From Bacteroidales bacterium UBA1722 (GTDB lineage Bacteria; Bacteroidota; Bacteroidia; Bacteroidales; UBA932), in contig DCIQ01000126.1 in the NCBI GenBank assembly GCA_002317435.1, positions 3,552 through 9,635 on the forward strand: a stretch of DNA of 6,084 nt, written 5' to 3'. The notes beneath the pieces are model-generated. The model saw only the letters and a program-made list of their open reading frames with translations, made no database searches and was not told where the DNA came from. Positions 1-6,084 of the stretch are shown here, piece by piece (positions within the stretch are counted from its first letter, which is position 1; every line of letters begins with the position of its first letter). The position numbers and the translations under genes were made by a program.

Positions 1-2
1 AC

Positions 3-956
3 CCCGCTACGGGAGAAAGTATCCCGATGTCTGTGACCGAAGTGTCCGACCCCTCCTTTTTATGTTATGCGCCCGAATACGGAACCGTTTATGCCGTCAC
101 CGAACAATCCGGAGACGGTGCCGCCGTCTCCTCCTTTTCCTTCGACCCTTCAGACGGTTCACTGACTCTGAAGAACCGGCGGCCCGCCCGTGGTGCGGAC
201 CCCTGCCACGTAACGTGCATCGGAAAGGATGTGGCAGTGGCCAACTACTCATCCGGAGCACTCTCCGTCTTTCCCGTCAGGGAAGACGGCACTATGGGAG
301 AAGCGACTCTCCTGGAGTTTTTCGAAAGCGGACCGGATTCCCTCCGTCAGAATTCATCCCATATCCATTTTTCAGGAATCTCACCGGACGGTGATTTCCT
401 TTTCGTGACGGATCTGGGCGGAGACTTTCTCTACCGCTTCCCTGTTTGCGACGGGAGAATCACCGATTATAAACCCGCCAGAATCAAGATGGCATCAGGC
501 TCCGGGCCACGCCATTTCACATTCTCCGGTGACGGACGCTTCCTGTACGTACTCGGAGAAATAGGCGGAGATGTCTCTGTATTCAGTTACAACGATGGCG
601 ACCTGATACCGGTTCAGGAGATAGAGGCCGACTCACTGCACGCCGAAGGAAGTGCGGACATTCATATCTCACCCGATGAACGATTCCTCTATACAAGCCA
701 CAGACTGAAAGGAGACGGCATAGCCATTTTCAGCAGGAATCCAGAGACAGGAATCCTGACCCGTGCAGGATATCAGCCCACGGCATCGCATCCGAGGAAC
801 TTCTCCATAACTTCTGACGGACACCTTCTGCTGGCCGCCTGCCGCGACGGTGACGTCATACAGGTATTCGTCCGCGACAGCGATACCGGTCTTCTGAAGG
901 ATACACATCACGACATACGCATCCCCCATCCGGTATGTATAGTGCCGGTTCAATGA
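3..956 (+). CDS. Lactonase family protein (6-phosphogluconolactonase-like beta-propeller), 5' end cut by window
   Basis: This is the C-terminal majority of a lactonase-family (PF10282-type) seven-bladed beta-propeller, the fold of E. coli 6-phosphogluconolactonase YbhE/Pgl. Family hallmarks follow in order, counting the ATG at 27 as residue 1: DPSF near 8, GADPCHV at 56-62, VANYSSG at 71-77, RQNSSHIH at 107-114, the SPDG/TDLGGD blade at 119-133, GSGPRHF at 158-164, ADIHISPDERFLY at 210-222, HPRNF, and a closing HPVCIVP. The frame is open before the ATG at 27 and reads PATGESIP there, matching the 'DPATGE' turn of an earlier blade. That ATG is therefore internal, and a few tens of N-terminal residues lie outside the window. 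The C-terminus is complete. Family members hydrolyse 6-phosphogluconolactone or other sugar lactones; the substrate here is unknown. Any signal peptide would be in the missing part, so location is undetermined. The fucosidase gene follows after 29 bases, suggesting co-transcription. The family call is secure; the reaction is inferred. Confidence 0.9.
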   Translation, partial: PATGESIPMSVTEVSDPSFLCYAPEYGTVYAVTEQSGDGAAVSSFSFDPSDGSLTLKNRRPARGADPCHVTCIGKDVAVANYSSGALSVFPVREDGTMGEATLLEFFESGPDSLRQNSSHIHFSGISPDGDFLFVTDLGGDFLYRFPVCDGRITDYKPARIKMASGSGPRHFTFSGDGRFLYVLGEIGGDVSVFSYNDGDLIPVQEIEADSLHAEGSADIHISPDERFLYTSHRLKGDGIAIFSRNPETGILTRAGYQPTASHPRNFSITSDGHLLLAACRDGDVIQVFVRDSDTGLLKDTHHDIRIPHPVCIVPVQ

Positions 957-985
957 GGCATTTTGTCACAGAAAAATCAAAGATC

Positions 986-2725
986 ATGAAAACCAAAACA
1001 CTGCTTTTCTTTATAATCGCAGCCGGCGTCCTGCCCTACGGGTGCGGATCCGCAAATTCCACCGACACATCAGATGAGAGAAGTGTCCAGGAAATAATGT
1101 TCGATGACGGAAATTACGCCATGTTCATCCACTTCGGCCTCTATTCGAAACTGGAGGGAGAATGGAAAGGCAAGACATATTATGGAAATGCCGAATGGAT
1201 CATGAATGAGAATCAGGCCGGGATTCCTGCGGAAGAGTATATGGCGGAAGCCGCCACATTCGACCCCGACGAATTCGATGCCGAGGAGATAGTCTCCATA
1301 GCGAAAGATGCCGGCATGAAGTACATCATCATCACCAGCAAGCATCACGAAGGCTTCGCCATGTTCGATTCTGACGTATGTGATTTCAATATAGCGGATG
1401 CCACCCCCTTTCATCGTGACGTAATCGGAGAACTCGCCGACGCCTGCCGTCGGAACGGTCTGGGAATAGGATTCTACTATTCACAATTCCAGGACTGGAC
1501 GGCTCCGGGAGGCGGGTGCTCGGAAGTGGATACGGATGCAGAAGGTCATAAGGTCAGCTTCGATGACTATTTCTATGGGAAATGCCTTCCTCAGGTAGAA
1601 GAACTCACCACAAAATACGGAGAATTGGAACTCATCTGGTTCGACACCCCCGGAGATATGAGCGAAAAACACTCCAGGGAATTGTACGAAGCAGTAAAGA
1701 AAAACCAGCCGGATGCCCTTATCTCCAGCAGAATCGGAAATGGTATCGGAGATTATGAAACCATGGGAGATATGGAAGTTCCGCTATTGAATATAGAAGG
1801 GCGCTGGGAAGGAATCGACGTGACTCAGGTAGGATGGGGATACTCAAAACTGGATAACAAGTGGAAAACATCCGAATATATACTCAAGACACTCATATCC
1901 ATCATCGCCCGCGGAGGTACTTTTATGCTGAATGTAGGACCGGACTCCCACGGGCGCATAGCGGAACAGGCTGCAGATGCCCTCCGATGTGCCGGAGAAT
2001 GGGTACACAGATATCCGGAAGTTATTTATGGTGCAGGAGCATCCCCTTGGGGACGCGCATTGCCCTGGGGCGATGCAGTCACCAACGACGGAAAATTGTA
2101 TCTGGTGGTGTTTGACTGGCCTGCTGACGGAGTGTTATGGCTGCCCGGGCTCAAAAACGACATCAAGAGTGCCAGGCTATATGGGGGGAAGAAACTGAAA
2201 TTCTTCTCAGACGGAGAATGGACAGGACTCCGACTCCCCGCCGGTGCGCCGGAAAAGGTCGCTTCCGTTATCGAAATAACGGTTGAAGACCCTGTCGATG
2301 TGGAGCGTAAAAACTATGTCGATCCTCAGACCGTCACCACACTTCCCGTTCTTCTGGCTGACATCCGGAATGCTGAACTGAGGAAGAGCCAATGGATGGA
2401 AGCGTTCGGAGAATGGAAATTCAAGGATAATGTATATAAGATTACCGGAGACACACGTCTGACCTGGACAGTCGATGTAAAAGAACCGGGATTCTATGAG
2501 ATAGCCTCCGAATATACCGGTGCAGGCAGCTACGAACTGGCAGTGGAAATCGATGGAAAAGATGCCGTCCGGTTCAGTCTCACATCGGGAAACCGATATG
2601 AACTGTTCCCGATCGGATGGGCACGTATCACAGAACCGGGTCCACATGACATCACCCTGAAAGTCCTCAGCGGGGACTTTGAAAACTTGAGCATAAGTTC
2701 ACTCAGTCTGACTCCGGTCAGTTGA
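986..2725 (+). CDS. GH29 alpha-L-fucosidase-like lipoprotein with C-terminal accessory domain
   Basis: A predicted 579-residue exported glycoside hydrolase of family GH29, which removes alpha-L-fucose by a retaining mechanism. I choose the ATG at 986 because it gives a clean lipoprotein signal: MKTK, a hydrophobic stretch, then LPYGC with the lipidated Cys at 20. An ATG at 935 would overlap the lactonase and bury this signal behind 17 extra residues. The catalytic (beta/alpha) barrel spans about 33-350: MFIHFGLYS (His49), AEW (Glu70, Trp71), KHHEGF (His120, His121), YYSQFQDW (164-171), IWFDTP with probable nucleophile Asp220, SSRIG (Arg249), and MLNVGPDSHG (314-323). The acid/base is not certain: Glu264 (MEVP) and Glu275 (RWEG) are candidates. 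A beta domain follows (about 358-439), then an extra beta-rich segment (about 443-579) resembling a carbohydrate-binding jelly roll. The lipid anchor puts it in the periplasm or on the cell surface. The lactonase lies upstream and a SusC/SusD pair downstream, as in a PUL. The linkage cleaved cannot be told from sequence. Confidence 0.92.
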   Translation: MKTKTLLFFIIAAGVLPYGCGSANSTDTSDERSVQEIMFDDGNYAMFIHFGLYSKLEGEWKGKTYYGNAEWIMNENQAGIPAEEYMAEAATFDPDEFDAEEIVSIAKDAGMKYIIITSKHHEGFAMFDSDVCDFNIADATPFHRDVIGELADACRRNGLGIGFYYSQFQDWTAPGGGCSEVDTDAEGHKVSFDDYFYGKCLPQVEELTTKYGELELIWFDTPGDMSEKHSRELYEAVKKNQPDALISSRIGNGIGDYETMGDMEVPLLNIEGRWEGIDVTQVGWGYSKLDNKWKTSEYILKTLISIIARGGTFMLNVGPDSHGRIAEQAADALRCAGEWVHRYPEVIYGAGASPWGRALPWGDAVTNDGKLYLVVFDWPADGVLWLPGLKNDIKSARLYGGKKLKFFSDGEWTGLRLPAGAPEKVASVIEITVEDPVDVERKNYVDPQTVTTLPVLLADIRNAELRKSQWMEAFGEWKFKDNVYKITGDTRLTWTVDVKEPGFYEIASEYTGAGSYELAVEIDGKDAVRFSLTSGNRYELFPIGWARITEPGPHDITLKVLSGDFENLSISSLSLTPVS

Positions 2726-2791
2726 AATGAGAGACCTTACAGGCACCTTTCCCGGAATGGAGAAACGGACCGGATATGAGTAAAAGTCTCC

Positions 2792-2805
2792 GATTATTGG
2801 TAATC
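2792..2805. repeat. Short perfect inverted repeat GATTA-TTGG-TAATC overlapping the promoter -33 region
   Basis: Five-base arms (2792-2796 and 2801-2805) flank a 4-base centre, and two further outer pairs (2789-2790 with 2807-2808) form after one C-C mismatch. On the + strand no T-run follows, so it is a poor terminator for the fucosidase transcript. On the - strand the hairpin is followed after a few bases by TTTT (2785-2782), so it could be a weak terminator in that direction. It could equally be a regulator-binding site, as it covers the -33 element. Function unproven; the repeat itself is directly visible. Confidence 0.4.
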
Positions 2806-2827
2806 CGATGTATTATGCCTAACTTTG
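2796..2827 (+). promoter_or_regulatory. Probable Bacteroidota sigma-ABfr promoter for the SusC/SusD operon
   Basis: TAACTTTG at 2820-2827 matches all fixed positions of the Bacteroides -7 consensus TAnnTTTG. ATTG at 2796-2799 is a 3-of-4 match to the -33 TTTG element, with a 20-base spacer, the usual distance. Transcription would start near 2833-2835, giving a leader of about 60 AT-rich bases before the SusC start at 2895. The -33 element lies inside a short inverted repeat (2792-2805), which could be an operator. Position between two genes and in front of susC-like makes this convincing; the start site itself is inferred. Confidence 0.6.
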
Positions 2828-2839
2828 AAAGCGTTCCGT

Positions 2840-2879
2840 ACTATTCTATCATCAATAGTTCACTTTATTTACTAATAAA
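2840..2879. repeat. Two AT-rich inverted repeats in the SusC 5' leader
   Basis: ACTATT at 2840-2845 pairs with AATAGT at 2854-2859 around an 8-base loop. Immediately after, TTTATT at 2864-2869 pairs with AATAAA at 2874-2879 around a 4-base loop. Both lie between the predicted transcription start and the SusC start codon, so they would be in the mRNA leader. The stems are six pairs each and almost all A-U, so they are thermodynamically weak and may reflect base composition only. Confidence 0.3.
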
Positions 2880-2894
2880 TTACAAACCAACAGA

Positions 2895-5800
2895 ATGAAC
2901 AAATCTACTTTTAAAAACAGACTGCTGGCACTGACAGCACTGTTCACATTCTCGCTGTGTGCTCCGCATATTCTGCCGGATACCGGTTTCGGTATGGCTT
3001 ATGCGCAGACTCAGACAGTACAAGGTGTCGTCAAGGACTCTCATGGAGAGCCTCTTATCGGAGCAGGAATTCTCGTCAAGGGCAGCTCTGATGGTACCGT
3101 CACTGATGCCGACGGTAAATTCTCCATGGCCGCCCAGGCAGGCCAGATATTGGAAATCAGCTATATCGGATTCGTAACTAAAGAAGTCAAGGTGGATGGA
3201 AAATTCATCGACATCGTTCTTGAAGAAGACAACAGTCTCCTCGACGAAGTGGTGGTTATCGGATACGGCACATTGGCCCGTAAGGATATCTCATCATCCA
3301 TCTCTACCGTAAGTTCCAAGGATTTCAACAGCGGTTCCTACACCAGTCCCGCACAGCTTCTCCAGGGTAAGGTGGCCGGTCTGACAGTTACCCAGAACGG
3401 GGACCCCAACGGGGGTGGATCCATCTCCCTGCGCGGTGCATCTTCACTCCGTGAAGGAAGCGCCATGGAGCCTTACTATATCATCGACGGTATTCCCGGC
3501 GTCAGCCTCTCTCTTGTCTCGCCCGACGATATCGAGACTATCGACGTACTGCGTGATGCAAGTGCCACCGCCATCTATGGTTCCAAGGCGGCGAACGGTG
3601 TAATCATCGTCACTACCAAGAAGGGCAGCCGCGAAGGCAAAGTGGCTGTAAACTACAGCGGCTATGCATCCTGGGACAAGGCCATCAAGCAACTTGACGT
3701 AATGACGGCCGATGAACTCCGTGAATATGCCAGGACCAATAACTTCACCCTTCCGAATGATTTGGGAGCAAACACCAACTGGCAGGACGAAGTTCTCCGT
3801 ACAGGTTTCGGACAGAATCACAATGTATCTGTCTCCGGAGGCGGATCCAAGGCTCAGTACAGTGCCAGTCTCAACTATTATAAGAAGGATGGCGTCGTCA
3901 AGACTTCGGGGACCGAGAGACTGACGGCCAGATCCTTCGTTCAGGCCAAGGCTTTCAATGACCGTCTGGAAGTATCTGCCAGCATCAACGCCAGTATCCA
4001 TGACAACAACTGGTTCGTAACCGATGGAGGCAGTTCCGAAAGTCCGTTGTTCTCAATGTATTCATTTTCACCCCTCTGTCCGGTTAAAAATGATGACGGG
4101 ACATGGTATGACGGGACAGGTGTCGTGTCGCAGAACTTCAACCCCATGTCCACACTGTATGAAAATACAAGTCACAGCAAGTCCAAGACCATCCAAGGTA
4201 CAGGAAAAGTAGCTTTCACCATCATCGACGGGCTGGTCGTGAATCTTACAGGTTCATATCAGAACAACCAGTATCTGTATGATATGTACGGGACCCATGA
4301 TTCCCAGCTCACAAACGCTGCTTCCAAGAACGGACTTGCTTCCAGAAGCGAGAATGAAAGTACCAAGAAACAATTGGAAACTTATATCACTTATGACAAG
4401 TTGTTCAAGAACAACCATAAACTCGGAGTGATGGCCGGCTATTCCTGGGAACAGAACGATGACGGTGGCGGATTCGGGCTATCCGCATACAACTTCTATG
4501 ACGATACCACCACATGGTATAATTTCAATCTAGCCAACTCATTCAATGTCAATGACATCTATTCCAATCAGCTTTCTACGCTGAGAATGATTTCATTCTA
4601 CGGACGTGTCAATTACTCTTATGACAGCCGTTATATTTTCCAGGCCACTGTCCGTCGTGACGGTTCCTCAGCCTTCGGAACCAACAACCGATGGGGTACA
4701 TTCCCTTCCGCATCAGCAGCATGGCGTATCATCCAGGAACCCTGGATGAAGAACCAGAAAGCTTTCTCTGACCTTAAATTACGTGTAGGTTATGGTGTGA
4801 GCGGTAACTCTCTCGGGTTCGATGCTTTCATAGCACGTGAGACCTACGGTCCTTCAATCTGGTTCGACTATACCGATGCACAGGGACAGACAGCACGCTA
4901 CCGTACCATCGTCGCCACCAACAATGCCAACCCTGACCTCAAATGGGAACGCACTGCTATGCTGAACATCGGTCTCGACTTCGGATTCTTCGACAACAGA
5001 CTCACAGGTACCGTTGAATTCTACAACAAAGAGACTTCAGACCTGATTTACTGGTATAAGGTATCGACCAACCGCTATCCTTATGACACTATGACTGCAA
5101 ATGTCGGCAATATCAACAACAAGGGTGTTGAAGTCACCGTCAAGGGCACTCCCGTACAGAGAAAAAACTTCTCATGGAATACATCCGTAGTCCTGTCACA
5201 TAACAAGAATAATGTGACCAAGATGAGTAACGAGACCTATTCCACCAATTATATCAATATGGCGTATCCCGGTGTCGGAGGTTTCTCAAGCCAATGCGTG
5301 ATGCGTCTTAAGGAAGGCGAGCCCATAGGAACGTTCTATGTTTACGAATGGGCCGGATATAATGAAGCCGGTATCTCCCAGTACAATGATTATGACGACA
5401 AAGGAAACCTCATAGGAACCACCATATCCCCCGGGGAAGAGGATCGTGTGAAAAAGGGATGTGCACAGCCTAAGCTGACCCTCGGATGGGATAACACTTT
5501 CCGCTACAAGGGATGGAGTCTCACTGCCTTCTTCCAGGGAACATTCGGAAACGATGTCTATAACTGTACCCGGAACTATTTCAGCAACGTAACTCTCGCC
5601 GCCATAGGTAAGAATGCTCTCGCCAGCATTATGACGGAACAGAAATACACGGACTCGAATGCCCAGTGTCCCTCGGACAGATACCTCGAAAAAGGAGATT
5701 TCTTCCGTCTGGCCAACCTCCAGCTCTCCTATCAGTTCGGAAAACTTGGCAACTGGCTCAACGGTCTCCAGCTCTATATCACCGGAAACAACATCTTCAC

Positions 5801-5927
5801 CATTACCAACTATTCCGGTACCGATCCTGAAGTATACCTCGGTGGACTCACCCCCGGTATGGACAATCAGGAAACCCGTTATCCGCTTACCCGTTCAATT
5901 CTGCTTGGTGCCAAGATCAACTTCTAA
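2895..5927 (+). CDS. SusC/RagA-family TonB-linked outer-membrane transporter
   Basis: A complete 1010-residue SusC-like protein, a typical family length. It is the TonB-driven outer-membrane channel that imports oligosaccharides delivered by its SusD partner. An N-terminal signal peptide (1-37) probably ends at AYA, leaving Gln38 first. Residues about 40-113 form the carboxypeptidase-regulatory-like domain (VQGVVKDSHGEPLIGAGILV, then GTVTDADGKFSM and ISYIGF). The TonB box region is DEVVVIGYGT (117-126). The plug spans about 130-245 and contains the SusC signature DASATAIYGSKAANGVIIV (221-239). The rest is the beta-barrel, ending LLGAKINF with the C-terminal Phe typical of outer-membrane barrels. 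There is no STN domain, so signalling through an anti-sigma factor is unlikely. The start is preceded by an A-rich stretch with no Shine-Dalgarno, normal for this phylum. It has its own probable promoter, and a SusD-like gene follows closely. The cargo cannot be read from sequence; the neighbouring fucosidase hints at fucosylated glycans. Confidence 0.97.
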   Translation: MNKSTFKNRLLALTALFTFSLCAPHILPDTGFGMAYAQTQTVQGVVKDSHGEPLIGAGILVKGSSDGTVTDADGKFSMAAQAGQILEISYIGFVTKEVKVDGKFIDIVLEEDNSLLDEVVVIGYGTLARKDISSSISTVSSKDFNSGSYTSPAQLLQGKVAGLTVTQNGDPNGGGSISLRGASSLREGSAMEPYYIIDGIPGVSLSLVSPDDIETIDVLRDASATAIYGSKAANGVIIVTTKKGSREGKVAVNYSGYASWDKAIKQLDVMTADELREYARTNNFTLPNDLGANTNWQDEVLRTGFGQNHNVSVSGGGSKAQYSASLNYYKKDGVVKTSGTERLTARSFVQAKAFNDRLEVSASINASIHDNNWFVTDGGSSESPLFSMYSFSPLCPVKNDDGTWYDGTGVVSQNFNPMSTLYENTSHSKSKTIQGTGKVAFTIIDGLVVNLTGSYQNNQYLYDMYGTHDSQLTNAASKNGLASRSENESTKKQLETYITYDKLFKNNHKLGVMAGYSWEQNDDGGGFGLSAYNFYDDTTTWYNFNLANSFNVNDIYSNQLSTLRMISFYGRVNYSYDSRYIFQATVRRDGSSAFGTNNRWGTFPSASAAWRIIQEPWMKNQKAFSDLKLRVGYGVSGNSLGFDAFIARETYGPSIWFDYTDAQGQTARYRTIVATNNANPDLKWERTAMLNIGLDFGFFDNRLTGTVEFYNKETSDLIYWYKVSTNRYPYDTMTANVGNINNKGVEVTVKGTPVQRKNFSWNTSVVLSHNKNNVTKMSNETYSTNYINMAYPGVGGFSSQCVMRLKEGEPIGTFYVYEWAGYNEAGISQYNDYDDKGNLIGTTISPGEEDRVKKGCAQPKLTLGWDNTFRYKGWSLTAFFQGTFGNDVYNCTRNYFSNVTLAAIGKNALASIMTEQKYTDSNAQCPSDRYLEKGDFFRLANLQLSYQFGKLGNWLNGLQLYITGNNIFTITNYSGTDPEVYLGGLTPGMDNQETRYPLTRSILLGAKINF

Positions 5928-5939
5928 ATGAATCATATA

Positions 5940-6084
5940 ATGAAAAATAGAATACTTTGCCTGTCTGCCATAGCGACTCTTTTCCTTGGCAGCTGTACCG
6001 ACCTTGACGTCGAAATCAAATCAAAATATACTTCTTTCCCGGATAACCCCATCGCCATGGACGCCATCGCATCGGGATGCTATA
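5940..6084 (+). CDS. SusD/RagB-family glycan-binding lipoprotein, 3' end cut by window
   Basis: Only the first 48 residues are present. From the ATG at 5940 the protein begins MKNRILCLSAIATLFLGSC, a lipoprotein signal peptide with lipobox FLGSC and the acylated Cys at 19. The mature start CTDLDVEIKSKYTSF, followed by DNPIAMDAIASGCY, has the look of SusD-family N-termini (CxDLD, then a Y-T motif and an A-x-x-A helix). SusD proteins sit on the cell surface as a lid over SusC and bind the incoming glycan. An alternative in-frame ATG at 5928 directly abuts the SusC stop (TAAATG) and adds MNHI. I prefer 5940 because the signal peptide then starts with Met-Lys and leaves a 12-base gap. Close coupling with susC-like is the standard arrangement, and the family call rests partly on it. 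Confidence 0.88.
   Translation, partial: MKNRILCLSAIATLFLGSCTDLDVEIKSKYTSFPDNPIAMDAIASGCY

Noticed and set aside
1070..1414. A 114-codon open frame on the - strand
   Set aside because: It is antisense to the conserved GH29 motifs MFIHFG and KHHEGF, which are clearly the real coding sense.
2207..2647. A 146-codon open frame on the - strand inside the fucosidase gene
   Set aside because: It is antisense to a continuous beta-rich domain, is rich in Cys and Phe in no family pattern, and has no promoter or start context of its own.
2748..2765. Possible fucosidase terminator: TTTCCC, loop GGAAT, GG-A-GAAA
   Set aside because: The stem is six pairs with a bulge and is not followed by a T-run, so it does not qualify as an intrinsic terminator.
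3399..3415. GC-rich palindrome and hairpin (GGGGACCCC, then AAC and GGGGG)
   Set aside because: It encodes NGDPNGGG in the SusC plug, a Gly/Pro-rich loop whose codons account for the G and C runs.
3444..4001. A 185-codon open frame on the - strand inside the SusC-like gene
   Set aside because: It lies wholly opposite a strongly conserved plug and early barrel coding region, has no recognisable domain, and is a composition shadow of the + strand gene.
1..6084. CRISPR array, insertion sequence, tRNA, rRNA or phage-type genes
   Set aside because: No spaced direct repeats, transposase motifs or tRNA-like cloverleaf were seen; nearly all of the window is accounted for by four coding regions.

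Overview
The window reads as a piece of a Bacteroidales (Bacteroidota) chromosome. The evidence is a SusC-type TonB-dependent transporter followed directly by the start of a SusD-type lipoprotein, a Bacteroidota-style promoter (TAnnTTTG box with an upstream TTG-type element), A-rich start-codon contexts without a Shine-Dalgarno sequence, and a lipoprotein glycoside hydrolase. Base composition is fairly balanced, higher in GC than many gut Bacteroides. I would not name a genus from this.

Layout: all genes are on the + strand. (1) The 3' part of a lactonase-family (7-bladed beta-propeller, 6-phosphogluconolactonase-like) gene fills the first 956 bases; its true start lies before the window. (2) After a 29-base gap comes a complete GH29 alpha-L-fucosidase-like lipoprotein with an extra C-terminal beta-rich domain (986-2725). 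(3) A 169-base AT-rich intergenic leader (2726-2894) carries a good match to a Bacteroidota promoter and three short perfect inverted repeats. (4) A complete SusC-like outer-membrane transporter follows (2895-5927). (5) Twelve bases later begins a SusD-like glycan-binding lipoprotein cut off by the window end.

Together this looks like the edge of a polysaccharide utilization locus (PUL). The SusC/SusD pair would import oligosaccharides, and the fucosidase would remove alpha-L-fucose from them in the periplasm or at the cell surface. The lactonase could act on a sugar lactone in the cytoplasm or periplasm, but its link to the locus is only by position. The lactonase and fucosidase are probably co-transcribed; the SusC/SusD unit appears to have its own promoter.

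No new enzyme system is evident. The most interesting signal is in the SusC leader: a minus-strand TAnnTTTG match at the SusC start codon and, about 100 bases further along that strand, a small hairpin followed by TTTT. This would fit a cis-antisense small RNA of the kind known to repress PULs in Bacteroides. It is a hypothesis resting on short motifs.
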